Source of the DNA: Pelobium manganitolerans
Lineage (GTDB): Bacteria > Bacteroidota > Bacteroidia > Sphingobacteriales > Sphingobacteriaceae
Reading direction: 5' to 3'
Length of the DNA stretch: 64,000 nt
Assembly: GCF_003609575.1 (NCBI RefSeq)
Contig: NZ_MBTA01000025.1
Span: 248,001 to 312,000 of the forward strand
Each line of letters starts with the position of its first letter. Positions within the stretch are counted from its first letter, which is position 1. Positions 50,501-59,607 of the stretch are shown one piece after another. Under the pieces are notes generated by a model, which worked only from the letters and a program-made list of their open reading frames with translations, made no database searches and was not told the DNA's origin. Both the position numbers and the translations under genes were made by a program.

Positions 50501-50884
50501 TTATTTGTTTTTCAAAATATCGCGTATTTCGGTTAATAAAACCTCTTCTTTGCTAGGTGCAGGTGGCGCAGCAGGTTTGGCTTCTTCTTTCTTCTTGAAT
50601 GAATTTAAACCTTTAATCACTAAGAAAAGTACAATAGCAACAATAATGAAACTAATCACGGCAGATAAAAACAGCCCGTACTTTACCGTTCCAAACGCTG
50701 TCAGTTTCTCAATGTCGGATAAATTAGCGGCATCTAAAGCTGGTTTCAGCAATAGCGGAGTAATAATATCCTCAATAAACGAGTTGATGATTTTACTAAA
50801 CGCAGCACCGATAACAACGGCAACCGCCAAATCAACCACGTTGCCTTTAACGGCAAATTCTTTAAACTCTTTTACAAATCCCAT
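50501..50884 (-). CDS. mscL: Large-conductance mechanosensitive channel MscL
   Basis: The start is taken at ATG 50884 (127 aa), giving MGFVKEFKEFAVKGNVVDLAVAV, the standard MscL N-terminus; the upstream codons to 50935 are not part of the family. TM1 is AVAVVIGAAFSKIINSF, followed by a short periplasmic loop. TM2 is SAVISFIIVAIVLFLVIKGLN, with a C-terminal cytoplasmic bundle EVLLTEIRDIL. It is a homopentameric pressure-release channel of the inner membrane, transcribed alone. Confidence 0.95.
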   Translation of the reverse strand: MGFVKEFKEFAVKGNVVDLAVAVVIGAAFSKIINSFIEDIITPLLLKPALDAANLSDIEKLTAFGTVKYGLFLSAVISFIIVAIVLFLVIKGLNSFKKKEEAKPAAPPAPSKEEVLLTEIRDILKNK

Positions 50885-51040
50885 AAAATTAATTTTTGTT
50901 ACAAATCCGAAATTAACAATTATCAGCAAAAACACTTAAATGTGCATAAAATTAATTTACGTCAAGTTTTGGATTGAAAATTGTTAAGCAGGATTTACCT
51001 AGCTTTTTTTAACTTTGATTATCTAACACTTACTATATAT

Positions 51041-52516
51041 ATGCTAAAACAAAACCTCCAACAAAAACTTCTTCAAAAATTATCGCCGCAACAAATTCAG
51101 TTTATCAAATTGTTGCAGGTGCCCACAGTTGCCCTGGATACTAGAATTAAAGAAGAACTGGAGGAAAACCCCGCGCTAGAAGATTTGAGCCTGGCAGACA
51201 TGAATGAGCCGGTGGAAGAATACCCGGATAAAGACCCGGATGACGACTTTAAAGCTGATGCGCAAGATGAGATGAGCGATGAATTTAATGTTGACGATTA
51301 TTTGCAAGACGACGACATTAACGATTACGGAAGCCGTTACGATAATAACGATGACGATGATGACAAAAAAGAATTGCCTTATGCTGTAACCAATACTTTT
51401 TTTGAAAACTTACAGGCGCAGTTGGACCTGGTTGATTTGGGCGATAAAGAATATATGATTGCCCAACAAATTATAGGAAGCCTAGATGACGACGGCTATT
51501 TACGCCGGGCGATACCGTCTTTAATAGATGACCTGGCTTTTTCGCAAAACATTTTTGCCGAGGAAAACGAAGTAGAGGAAATGCTGAAGGTGATCCAAAC
51601 TTTTGACCCCGCCGGCATTGGCGCCAGAGACCTGCAAGAATGTCTTTTAATCCAGCTAAAGAAAAAGGACGGCAGCAACCCTATTATACAAAAAGCAATT
51701 GCTGCGGTAGAAAACCATTTAGACGAATTTACTAAAAAGCATTACGATAAGCTGGAACGCTCTTTAAACATCAGCGCTGATGAATTAAAGGAAGTAGTTG
51801 GTGAAATTTTAAAACTGAACCCAAAACCGGGCGATTCTGGCAGTAGCGCAAACATTAAGCAAATGCAGGTGATCCCGGATTTCCACATTGCTAAAAATGA
51901 CGGAACGCTGGTTTTAACGCTTAACTCTAAAAATGCGCCCGAATTAAGGGTAAGTAAATCTTACCAAGAAATGTTTCAGCATTACGAAAAAACTGCCGAT
52001 AAAGACAAAAAGCTAAAAGAAGCAGTGCAATTTGTAAAACAGAAACTCGACTCGGCAAAGTGGTTTATAGATGCCATTAAACAGCGCCAGCAAACGCTAT
52101 TGAAAACCATGAACGCTATTATGAACTATCAGTACGATTTCTTTTTGTCTGATGGTGACGAGCGCAACCTAAAACCGATGATTTTAAAAGATATTGCAGA
52201 TCGGATTGGGATGGATATTTCGACAGTTTCTAGGGTGGCAAACTCCAAATACGTGCAAACCGAGTTTGGTACTTTCTTGCTTAAATCTTTTTTCTCCGAA
52301 GCTATCCAAACAGACAGCGGCGAGGAAGTTTCTAACAAAGAAGTGAAAATGATTTTAGAAGAGTGCATTGGCAAGGAAGATAAACACAAACCTTTGGCAG
52401 ATGAAAAGCTAACCGAAATTTTGCGCGAGAAAGGGTATAATATAGCAAGGCGTACCGTGGCAAAATACCGTGAACAGCTAGGCATACCCGTGGCCCGGTT
52501 AAGGAAAGAGCTTTAA
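51041..52516 (+). CDS. rpoN: RNA polymerase sigma-54 factor
   Basis: The start is taken at ATG 51041 (491 aa, MLKQNLQQKLLQKLSPQQIQFIKLLQVP), the glutamine-rich region I that binds activators; an in-frame extension to 50981 lacks family features. An acidic region II (about 55-120) follows, then the core-binding domain, and a C-terminal DNA-binding part with a helix-turn-helix (ISTVSRVANSKYVQTEFG) and the RpoN box ARRTVAKYRE. Promoters served need enhancer-binding activators; none lies in the window. Confidence 0.96.
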   Translation: MLKQNLQQKLLQKLSPQQIQFIKLLQVPTVALDTRIKEELEENPALEDLSLADMNEPVEEYPDKDPDDDFKADAQDEMSDEFNVDDYLQDDDINDYGSRYDNNDDDDDKKELPYAVTNTFFENLQAQLDLVDLGDKEYMIAQQIIGSLDDDGYLRRAIPSLIDDLAFSQNIFAEENEVEEMLKVIQTFDPAGIGARDLQECLLIQLKKKDGSNPIIQKAIAAVENHLDEFTKKHYDKLERSLNISADELKEVVGEILKLNPKPGDSGSSANIKQMQVIPDFHIAKNDGTLVLTLNSKNAPELRVSKSYQEMFQHYEKTADKDKKLKEAVQFVKQKLDSAKWFIDAIKQRQQTLLKTMNAIMNYQYDFFLSDGDERNLKPMILKDIADRIGMDISTVSRVANSKYVQTEFGTFLLKSFFSEAIQTDSGEEVSNKEVKMILEECIGKEDKHKPLADEKLTEILREKGYNIARRTVAKYREQLGIPVARLRKEL

Positions 52517-52522
52517 TTATAT

Positions 52523-52550
52523 AAAAACCGGGAAAATGCCCGGTTTTTTT
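52523..52550 (+). terminator. Terminator of rpoN
   Basis: AAACCGGG (52525-52532) pairs with CCCGGTTT (52539-52546), then T run to 52550. Confidence 0.85.
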
Positions 52551-52600
52551 GTATCATAATTACAGCCTTTTGGGTATGGACGTAAAAACCTAAAGAGCTT

Positions 52601-53242
52601 ATGAAAAAAATCTACTTTGTAACAATCGCAATTTGCGCGCTTTTGGTCTCGTGTAAAGAAGAAAGCGTTGAGCCAGAAATGGTTGTTTGCCCATTAGAAA
52701 GCATTTTTCCGGCCTGCGAATGCGATGTGGATACCTTGAGCGCCCAAAGCGAATACATAAAAGCAGAAATAGACGGCGTTCCGATGTGCTTTGACGTGGT
52801 TCCGAATTTCCAGAACGACTTTGGAAATATGTTGTTGTACGGAAACATCATCAGAAACAACGAGTCTGTTTATTATGACAACACCCATCTGATTAGAAAT
52901 ACCAAAAATAGCCTGTGGCAAATTGCTTTTTACTTAGAAAACACCCATGCCTTAACTAAAACCTACCCTTACCAACTTCCTCGGCAAAACCCTGAAGTTT
53001 GTGAGATAGGCGAATTGCAGCTGAATGGCGGAGGAATTTCTTTCTCGAATCCGTTTGCGCTAAATAAAATGCAACTACAAGTTAACGGCTTTAAAGACGG
53101 CTATTTTGAAGGTGTTTTTTCGGGTATCGCGCGCGCGGCAGATGGTTTAAGCAGTGTGCAAATAAGGGAAGGCAAATTCCGCATTAAGCTTACGCAGATA
53201 AACCGAGACCTAAATGTAAACGCCCCTCCTATTGATAGATGA
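52601..53242 (+). CDS. Hypothetical lipoprotein
   Basis: 213 aa. The N-terminus MKKIYFVTIAICALLVSCKEE is a lipoprotein signal with lipobox LVSC (Cys18), so it should be anchored in the envelope. Two further Cys pairs (CPLESIFPACEC) follow closely. The rest is predicted beta-rich with no family I recognise. It is monocistronic between two terminators. Confidence 0.75.
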   Translation: MKKIYFVTIAICALLVSCKEESVEPEMVVCPLESIFPACECDVDTLSAQSEYIKAEIDGVPMCFDVVPNFQNDFGNMLLYGNIIRNNESVYYDNTHLIRNTKNSLWQIAFYLENTHALTKTYPYQLPRQNPEVCEIGELQLNGGGISFSNPFALNKMQLQVNGFKDGYFEGVFSGIARAADGLSSVQIREGKFRIKLTQINRDLNVNAPPIDR

Positions 53243-53255
53243 AATTTAATATCAT

Positions 53256-53293
53256 AAAAAAAGCCACTTCCGCTAATCCGAAAGTGGCTTTTT
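53256..53293. terminator. Bidirectional terminator between the lipoprotein gene and rpsO
   Basis: AAAAAAGCCACTT (53257-53269) and AAGTGGCTTTTT (53282-53293) form a stem with A/T tails on both sides, serving the plus-strand lipoprotein gene and the minus-strand rpsO. Confidence 0.85.
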
Positions 53294-53309
53294 AATCTTA
53301 AAGCTATGC

Positions 53310-53594
53310 TTAGATAGATTTGATGATATCTCTTAAACCCAAAGCTTTGATAATAGCACGGTATCTTTCAATATCTTTTTTGAAAAGGTAACCCAATAAA
53401 GCTCTTCTTTTACCAACTAGTTTTTGAAGGGCTAATTGGGTCGAAAAATCTTTTTTGTTCTTTTTCAAGTGCTCTGTCAAATGCGCAATTCTGTAAGTGA
53501 ACAACGCTACCTGACCTTCGGCAGAACCAGTGTTGGTTTCAACTTCGCCGTGTTGTTTGAAGATTTCTTTCTTCTTTTCTGAACTCAAATACAT
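53310..53594 (-). CDS. rpsO: 30S ribosomal protein S15
   Basis: 94 aa. It has the S15 helical fold: KKEIFKQHGEVETNTGSAEGQVALFTYRI, then LTEHLKKNKKDFSTQLALQKLVGKRRALLGYL, which binds 16S rRNA. The length is close to the family's usual 88-90 residues. It is monocistronic, with a consensus promoter about 45 bp upstream. Confidence 0.96.
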   Translation of the reverse strand: MYLSSEKKKEIFKQHGEVETNTGSAEGQVALFTYRIAHLTEHLKKNKKDFSTQLALQKLVGKRRALLGYLFKKDIERYRAIIKALGLRDIIKSI

Positions 53595-53637
53595 TCTTGA
53601 ATAATATTAAAGCAATTAAAACTATTTAATAAGGCTG

Positions 53638-53668
53638 CAAATGTAAGTTTATTTGGCTTACCATCAAA
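53638..53668 (-). promoter_or_regulatory. Promoter of rpsO
   Basis: On the minus strand TTTG (53668-53665), 19 nt, then TACATTTG (53645-53638). This is the best match to the Bacteroidota consensus in the window. Confidence 0.65.
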
Positions 53669-53773
53669 CATTTATTTTAAAGTTGGCACAACCGCCGGTT
53701 TACTGGTGCAGCATTAACTTAGCAATCTAAAAATTATTCCTAATTTCGAGGCAAAGGCATTTCCTGAGATTGG

Positions 53774-54490
53774 ATGGAGAAAAAGCAAATTATTTCTTAT
53801 TTCACAAATCGTTATACTTTAAACAAAGAACAACAGCTTTACCTGGCAATCCATGCTAAAAGATACCAGACCGTCCTAAGTTGGCTCGCTGATAAACACT
53901 TTAACCGCGTATTGGATATTGGACCTTCTTATTTGAGCGAGCTACTTCAAAATCATCTTCAAAAGCCTATCACGTTAATGGGTTTTGATGCAGAAGAGAG
54001 CGTAGGCGGCCACCTCCCCAGCTTAGAAATTTTATCAAACAACCACTTTATACAGCAAAATTTAAATGATTGGGCTACTGATGCGCAATCTCCCAAGTAT
54101 GATTTAATCATTTGCGGAGAAATACTGGAACACCTTTACAGTGCTCCCCAAAAGCTATTTCAGAACCTGTACAAATCTTTAAATACCGGTGGTTTTTTGA
54201 TTTTACAAACGCCAAATGCGGTAGCTTTACGTAAGCGCATCAGTTTGCTTATCGGTATAAATCCTTTTGAAATGCCCCGAGAGAACCAAAAAAACCCCGG
54301 CCATTACAGAGAATATACGCCGAATGAGTTGCGCAAGTTGGCACGAGCGAACGGTTTCTGCATACAAAAACTGATTTTAGATGAATATTTTGAATATCCT
54401 TCATGGCAATCAAAAGTTTATCGGAACGTTAAAAGCTTAATTCCCGCAAATTTGAGAAGCGGCATTACCATCATCCTCCAAAAAAAATGA
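53774..54490 (+). CDS. Class I SAM-dependent methyltransferase
   Basis: 238 aa. Motif I is RVLDIGPSYLSELLQNHL, an unusual form without the GxGxG loop. Then come YDLIICGEILEHLYSAPQKLFQNLYKSLNTGGFLILQTPN (post-I motif and the UbiE-like strand) and FEMPRENQKNPGHYREYTPNELRKLARANGF, as in methyltransferase-11/23 enzymes near glycan loci. The substrate is unknown. It overlaps the following thioesterase gene by 4 bp (ATGA). Confidence 0.82.
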   Translation: MEKKQIISYFTNRYTLNKEQQLYLAIHAKRYQTVLSWLADKHFNRVLDIGPSYLSELLQNHLQKPITLMGFDAEESVGGHLPSLEILSNNHFIQQNLNDWATDAQSPKYDLIICGEILEHLYSAPQKLFQNLYKSLNTGGFLILQTPNAVALRKRISLLIGINPFEMPRENQKNPGHYREYTPNELRKLARANGFCIQKLILDEYFEYPSWQSKVYRNVKSLIPANLRSGITIILQKK

Positions 54491-54906
54491 CAAAAAAACA
54501 CTATACCACCTTTTCTACCACGCACAAAGTACGGCCAGATGATATAGACATGTTTAACCACGTACATAACAGCATTTATTTAGATTATGTACTGGCCGCC
54601 CGTTATGAGCAGATGGAAAAATTCTACGGCATGTCTATGGAAAAATTTTTAGAAATGGGCTTCGGCTGGGTAGTAAAAGCCGTAAATATCGAGTATAAAC
54701 GTCCCCTTGGTCTGGGCGATTATTTTTCGGTAGAAACGCGAATTATTGAGGTTGATAAAAAAAGTTGTCGGGTAGGTTTTGAGATTACGCGCCTAAAAAA
54801 CAAAAAAACAAGTACCATCGGTTGGTTTGATTTTGTGATGATAGATTTAAAAACCGGCAAAGCTGCCACCATTAGCGACGAGATGATTAGCCTGTACAGC
54901 ATATAG
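54487..54906 (+). CDS. Acyl-CoA thioesterase (YbgC/4-hydroxybenzoyl-CoA thioesterase family)
   Basis: 139 aa, one hot-dog domain. The N-terminal active-site motif DDIDMFNHVHNSIYLDYVLAAR matches the family's DxDxxxHVNNxxY, with Asp as catalytic residue. It continues with VVKAVNIEYKRPLGLGDYFSVETRI. It hydrolyses short acyl-CoA or acyl-ACP thioesters in the cytoplasm. It is translationally coupled to the methyltransferase. The substrate is not defined. Confidence 0.88.
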   Translation: MTKKHYTTFSTTHKVRPDDIDMFNHVHNSIYLDYVLAARYEQMEKFYGMSMEKFLEMGFGWVVKAVNIEYKRPLGLGDYFSVETRIIEVDKKSCRVGFEITRLKNKKTSTIGWFDFVMIDLKTGKAATISDEMISLYSI

Positions 54907-54990
54907 GGCGCAATTTTGGCCAAACAGGAAGAATCCCGCCTTGCAAAAGCCGTCGATAAAAACGCGTAAAGCCATTGCCTCAAATTTTAC

Positions 54991-54998
54991 TATTTTTG
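54991..54998 (+). promoter_or_regulatory. -7 box of tgt (TATTTTTG)
   Basis: Exact TAnnTTTG match 19 nt before the tgt ATG; no clear -33 element at the expected distance. Confidence 0.45.
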
Positions 54999-55017
54999 CA
55001 CGCTGAAAGCAAGAAGC

Positions 55018-56148
55018 ATGAAGTTTAAACTAGCGGTTCAAGATAAAAACTGTAAAGCGCGCGCAGGCGAAATCACCACGGATCACGGCACTATAAAAAC
55101 GCCAATTTTTATGCCTGTGGGAACTGCCGGAACCGTGAAGGCGGTTCATCAGCGCGAACTTGCGGAAGACATTAATGCACAAATTATTTTAGGGAACACC
55201 TATCATTTATACCTACGCCCCGGTTTAGAAACCCTAAAACTTGCTGGCGGCTTGCACAAATTTAATGGCTGGGATAAGCCAATTTTAACAGATAGCGGTG
55301 GCTATCAGGTTTATTCGCTTACCGAAGTACGTAAAATAAAAGAAGAAGGTGTTACTTTCCGCTCGCATATTGATGGCTCTAAACATTTGTTTACGCCAGA
55401 AAATGTGATGGATACGCAAAGAATTATCGGTGCAGATATCATCATGGCTTTTGATGAATGCACGCCCTACCCTTGCAATTACCATTACGCGCGCCGTTCA
55501 ATAGACATGACGCATCGTTGGCTAAAACGTTGCATTAACCGTTTTGACAGCACCGCTCCGCTTTACGGCTACTCGCAAACCCTATTCCCTATTGTGCAAG
55601 GTTCTGTTTATAAAGATTTGAGGATTAAATCGGCCGAGTTTATTGCCGAGCAAAACCGCGAAGGCAATGCCATTGGCGGACTTTCTGTAGGCGAACCGGC
55701 AGAAGAAATGTACGCCATGACAGAGGTGGTGTGCAACGTATTGCCAACAGACAAACCGCGTTATTTGATGGGCGTGGGCACGCCGATTAACATTTTGGAA
55801 AACATTGCTTTAGGTATAGATATGTTTGATTGTGTAATGCCTACGCGCAATGCCCGAAACGGCATGTTGTTTACGCGCAAAGGCATCATCAACATTAAAA
55901 ACGAGAAATGGAAAAATGATTTTTCACCTATTGATGCGGACAGCGATCTGTTTTATGATTTAAATTATTCTAAAGCTTATCTGCGCCATCTAATCCATTC
56001 CAAAGAAATATTAGGCGCCCAAATTGCTACCTTGCACAACTTGCATTTTTATCTTTGGCTGGTTGCAGAAGCGCGTGAGAAAATAATTTCTGGTGATTTT
56101 TACGACTGGAAGAACCAAATGGTGAAAGTTTTAGGACAAAAACTTTAA
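55018..56148 (+). CDS. tgt: Queuine tRNA-ribosyltransferase (Tgt)
   Basis: 376 aa. It exchanges guanine 34 for preQ1 in tRNAs with GUN anticodons. Visible: the catalytic Asp in ILTDSGGYQVYSL, GNAIGGLSVGEPAEEMY, and GIDMFDCVMPTRNARNGMLFTRKG (nucleophile Asp). Odd: the zinc-binding Cys-x-Cys-x-x-Cys segment before AYLRHL is replaced by DADSDLFYDLNYSKAYLRHL, without any Cys, although the later His is present. The enzyme otherwise has full length. It is coupled to the next gene by overlapping stop and start (TAATG). Confidence 0.95.
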   Translation: MKFKLAVQDKNCKARAGEITTDHGTIKTPIFMPVGTAGTVKAVHQRELAEDINAQIILGNTYHLYLRPGLETLKLAGGLHKFNGWDKPILTDSGGYQVYSLTEVRKIKEEGVTFRSHIDGSKHLFTPENVMDTQRIIGADIIMAFDECTPYPCNYHYARRSIDMTHRWLKRCINRFDSTAPLYGYSQTLFPIVQGSVYKDLRIKSAEFIAEQNREGNAIGGLSVGEPAEEMYAMTEVVCNVLPTDKPRYLMGVGTPINILENIALGIDMFDCVMPTRNARNGMLFTRKGIINIKNEKWKNDFSPIDADSDLFYDLNYSKAYLRHLIHSKEILGAQIATLHNLHFYLWLVAEAREKIISGDFYDWKNQMVKVLGQKL

Positions 56149-57245
56149 TGGACTTTTTAAACCGCTACATCAAGATTATTGATTGGTATATCATCAAGAA
56201 ATACCTAGGCACTTTTGTGTTTACTTTGGGAATTTTCACGGTGATTTCCGTAGTGTTTGACATTTCGGAAAAGCTTGATGATTTTTTAAAAAGTACCGCA
56301 ACTACCAAAGAGATTATTCTAGAGTATTACGGCGGTTTCATTCCTTTTTATCTCAACTTTTTATCGCCGCTCATCAATTTTATCGCGGTAATCTTTTTCA
56401 CCGCAAAAATGGCAGATCAAACAGAAATTGTCCCCATCCTTTGCGGAAAAGCGAGTTTCAACCGTTTTCTGCGCCCGTATTTTATCGCGTCAACGCTGAT
56501 TTTTATTATTTCGATGATTTTTAATCAGCTCATTATCCCAGAAACAAACCGCTTAATGACCAACTTTGAGAATACTTACCTTAAGGACAGCAAAAATACC
56601 AGCCGGAGCAATGTGCACCTGCAACTGGACCACGGCACGTTTGTTTTTATGGAGTCTTTTGACAATAACACCAACAATGGTTATCGCTTTACGCTCGAGA
56701 AATTTAATAAAGATACTTTAGAATCCAAGTTAATGGCAGACCGTATCGCTTGGGACTCTGTTGCCAGAAAATGGAAGATTTACAACTTTACCATCCGCCA
56801 CGTAAACGGTTTAAAAGAACGTATGGAAGCCGGTATTGAAAAAGACACCACATTGGATATGAAACCTGTGGACTTTGATATCCGTGACAATATTTACTCG
56901 GCAATGAACTATAAAGAACTGAACGAGAAGATTGAAAAGGAAAAAATCCGCGGTTCGGGAATTATGGTGAACCTGGAACTGGAAAAATACAAGCGCTGGG
57001 TATATCCTTTTTCCACCTATGTGCTTACGCTCATTGGCGTAGCCTTGTCGTCCAGGAAAGTGCGCGGTGGCGTGGGCTTGCCTTTAGGTGTAGGCATAGC
57101 CATGAGTTTCCTTTATATTTTGTTGATCCAGTTTTCCAACGTTTTCGCTTTAAAAGGCGGTTTGCCGCCTATAATTGCTGTTATTATACCTAATCTTATT
57201 TTCGGAACGATAGGCGTTGTGCTGGCTATTAAAGCGCCAAAATAG
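56148..57245 (+). CDS. LptF/LptG-family lipopolysaccharide export permease
   Basis: 365 aa. The N-terminal membrane segments begin IKIIDWYIIKKYLGTFVFTLGIFTVISVVFDI, the standard LptF/G start. A periplasmic beta-jellyroll (about 130-255) and three C-terminal helices follow. It belongs to the transporter that lifts lipopolysaccharide from the inner membrane with LptB and LptC, whose genes are not nearby. It begins at the tgt stop (TAATGG), so it is co-transcribed with tgt. LptF and LptG cannot be told apart here. Confidence 0.9.
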   Translation: MDFLNRYIKIIDWYIIKKYLGTFVFTLGIFTVISVVFDISEKLDDFLKSTATTKEIILEYYGGFIPFYLNFLSPLINFIAVIFFTAKMADQTEIVPILCGKASFNRFLRPYFIASTLIFIISMIFNQLIIPETNRLMTNFENTYLKDSKNTSRSNVHLQLDHGTFVFMESFDNNTNNGYRFTLEKFNKDTLESKLMADRIAWDSVARKWKIYNFTIRHVNGLKERMEAGIEKDTTLDMKPVDFDIRDNIYSAMNYKELNEKIEKEKIRGSGIMVNLELEKYKRWVYPFSTYVLTLIGVALSSRKVRGGVGLPLGVGIAMSFLYILLIQFSNVFALKGGLPPIIAVIIPNLIFGTIGVVLAIKAPK

Positions 57246-57247
57246 CA

Positions 57248-58153
57248 ATGAAATCCAAACTGAAAAGCAACCTGTTTATATTGCATCTTACGGTGCTGGT
57301 TTGGGGATTTACCGGCGTGTTAGGTGCGCTAATTAGCGTGGGCGAGGCGCACTTGGTATGGTACCGGGTGTTAATTGCCGCACTCTCTTTGTATTTGTAC
57401 TTTCGATGGAAAAAAACATCTATCAGGGTAAGCAAACAAACCTTTTACCGCTTATTTTTCACCGGAGCAATTGTTGGCCTACACTGGATTTTGTTTTTTG
57501 GCGCCATTAAAGCGTCGACCATTTCGGTAGCCATGGTATGTTTATCCTCACTTACCTTGTTTACAGCCATTTTGGAGCCTTTACTTAACAGCAATCGCGT
57601 TTCGAAGATGGAATTAGTGGCCGGATTGTTTATCATTTTTGGGATATATGTGATTTTTAAGTTTGAGACCGGCTACACAAAAGGTATCATTATGGGGCTT
57701 TCTAGCGCACTTTGCGGTAGCTTATTCTCTATTATAAATGGTAAACAAGCTAAAAATCGCTCGGCAACCATCATCAGTTTTTATGAATTGATAGGCGCTT
57801 TTGTATGGGTGAGCGTATATTTGTTGGTTACAAAAGGTTTTGATGCGCGTATGATTTTGGGTATGTCCGATATTATTTATCTCCTGATTTTAGGCACCAT
57901 TTGCACCTCTGTGGCATACGTTGCAGGCGTATCCGTGATGAAAGAATTGAGCGCTTTTAAAGTTGCTTTAATTACAAATCTGGAACCCATTTATGCTATT
58001 ATTTTAGCGCTGATCATCTTCGGTAAAGACGAAAAAATGACCTCGGGTTTTTACCTCGGCGCCACAATTATCTTATCTACCATCTTTCTTTTCCCGGTAG
58101 TTAAGACGCGGGTTGAGCATAAAAAACTGAAGAAAAGAACACCTTTTATCTGA
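57248..58153 (+). CDS. EamA/DMT-superfamily transporter
   Basis: 301 aa with about ten membrane helices in two EamA repeats (about 10-140 and 150-285). The family pattern appears as VWGFTGVLGALISVGEAHLVWYRVLIAALSLYLYFRWK and, in the second repeat, TNLEPIYAIILALIIFGKDEKMTSGFYLGATIIL. It is a metabolite or drug exporter/importer; the substrate is unknown. It starts 2 bp after the LptF/G stop, so it shares the operon of tgt. Confidence 0.85.
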   Translation: MKSKLKSNLFILHLTVLVWGFTGVLGALISVGEAHLVWYRVLIAALSLYLYFRWKKTSIRVSKQTFYRLFFTGAIVGLHWILFFGAIKASTISVAMVCLSSLTLFTAILEPLLNSNRVSKMELVAGLFIIFGIYVIFKFETGYTKGIIMGLSSALCGSLFSIINGKQAKNRSATIISFYELIGAFVWVSVYLLVTKGFDARMILGMSDIIYLLILGTICTSVAYVAGVSVMKELSAFKVALITNLEPIYAIILALIIFGKDEKMTSGFYLGATIILSTIFLFPVVKTRVEHKKLKKRTPFI

Positions 58154-59607
58154 AGGGAAAACAGCAAAAAAAGGCAGGGAAAACCTGTTAAATTCCTTGA
58201 CCTAAATTTTCTTTTATTTAGCAATAATACAGCGGTAACCACTGACTGTTTGTCTAAAAAAAACGGCTGTTATGCGCATCAGAATTTCCTGTTAAAACAG
58301 CGCAAAAACACACACACAAAAGCGCGGTAAGTCTGCAAAAAACAGCTGTAAATGGCTTAGATATCTGCTACCAGAAATGACAAAAACAGGGTGTGAAATA
58401 CGCCCCGTTTTGAACCTCAAAAACCGCTTATTACATTAAAAAACCTGGATAAAGATTTATGGCTTACTAAGCTAAAAAAGACATAGAAAAGGAGTCGGAT
58501 TTACGGCTCAAAAACGGCAAAGAACCCACTGGCAAAACCTATAAAAAAGCTTTCAGAATCGCCCATAAATGAACCTGAAATTCACCGTCTTTTTGTCTTA
58601 AATACAAAGTTTAGCTACACACAAGAACTGGAAAATACTGAAGATTTTGCCGTGCAAACTACTTCATGACCTTGCCTTCAAAACACAGAACTACGTTAAT
58701 AGTTAACAAAAACCATCGTAAAACACCTCTTACAAAAGCACATAAAAGCAGGAAAACAATAAATCCAAACCGCAAAAAACATGACCGTGATGCAAAAAAA
58801 TCATGCATTTATCACCAACAAAAACGCGTTAAAAATCTATCAACTAAACAATATGCCTCTTAAAAATAGGCGCCAAAACTTGGTAATGCCTCCAAATCAG
58901 CTATCAAAAATCAACAAAAACTACCGCCCGAAACCGTAAGAAAGCAGTGGGTTCTACCAATATTTGCCACAAAAAAAAGATAACATTTTTAGACTTTTTT
59001 GCCTTTGAAGGGTTAGAATTTACACCTCAAAAACAAGAAAAAACCTCAGCATTTCTACCAAATTTCTCGTCTAAAAAAAGAGCAACAACAAAAAATATCA
59101 AGCAGAAAAAACCAATTTATAAATAACAGAATAATACACTTAGCCCTCTAATTTTTTACTGAGAAAAGAAGCTGTAGATCCGCCAAACGACGTAAAATGG
59201 AAAGGTACAAGCAACACCAAAATAGGCAGAAATGCATTGGCAGAACCACTTATTTTAGTCAAAAGTTTCGGGCGGGCGACTAATCTAAATTTGCAACGTT
59301 TAAAAAATTCTGTAAAGAAAATTCCAATATAGAAGAAAATTTAGCGAGGAATATGGCAGTGCTTCGTGTATAAAATTCTTAAAAAATTTAGTTACATTCA
59401 CCAGCGAAAATATATAAAAAAACACAGACTTAAAAACACCATTTACAGATTAAACAACCATTAATAAATAAAAAAGGTTAATATAATTTTTACTATTATT
59501 AAACTGAAAATCAGAACTTAAAATAAAAAAATTTAAATTAAAACTTTACATAATAATATAATAAATCACCTATTGAAAACTAATAATTTTAGTAAATCAC
59601 TAATTAA
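58154..59607. other. 1.45-kb A-rich segment with no gene
   Basis: No ORF of convincing composition exists on either strand; the 65-residue frame at 58666-58863 looks random. The plus strand is strongly A-rich and T-poor in its first kilobase, with many CAAAAAC-type runs. Local hairpins include GGGTGT/ACGCCC (58389-58405). After about 59300 it becomes very A/T-rich, leading into the next gene, with a TAAATTTG box at 59286-59293. It could be a long non-coding RNA, a 5' leader or a decayed region. Confidence 0.5.

Noticed and set aside
50505-50939. 144-aa plus-strand frame opposite mscL
   Set aside because: Antisense shadow of mscL with low-complexity composition and no recognisable features.
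50222-50980. Replication origin near rpmH-rnpA
   Set aside because: No dnaA, dnaN or cluster of TTATCCACA boxes is seen; the rpmH-rnpA-yidD set alone does not mark oriC in Bacteroidota.
58666-58863. 65-aa basic protein in the A-rich region
   Set aside because: Composition mirrors the A-rich DNA (Lys, Asn, Thr, Arg), with no promoter, start context or family signal.
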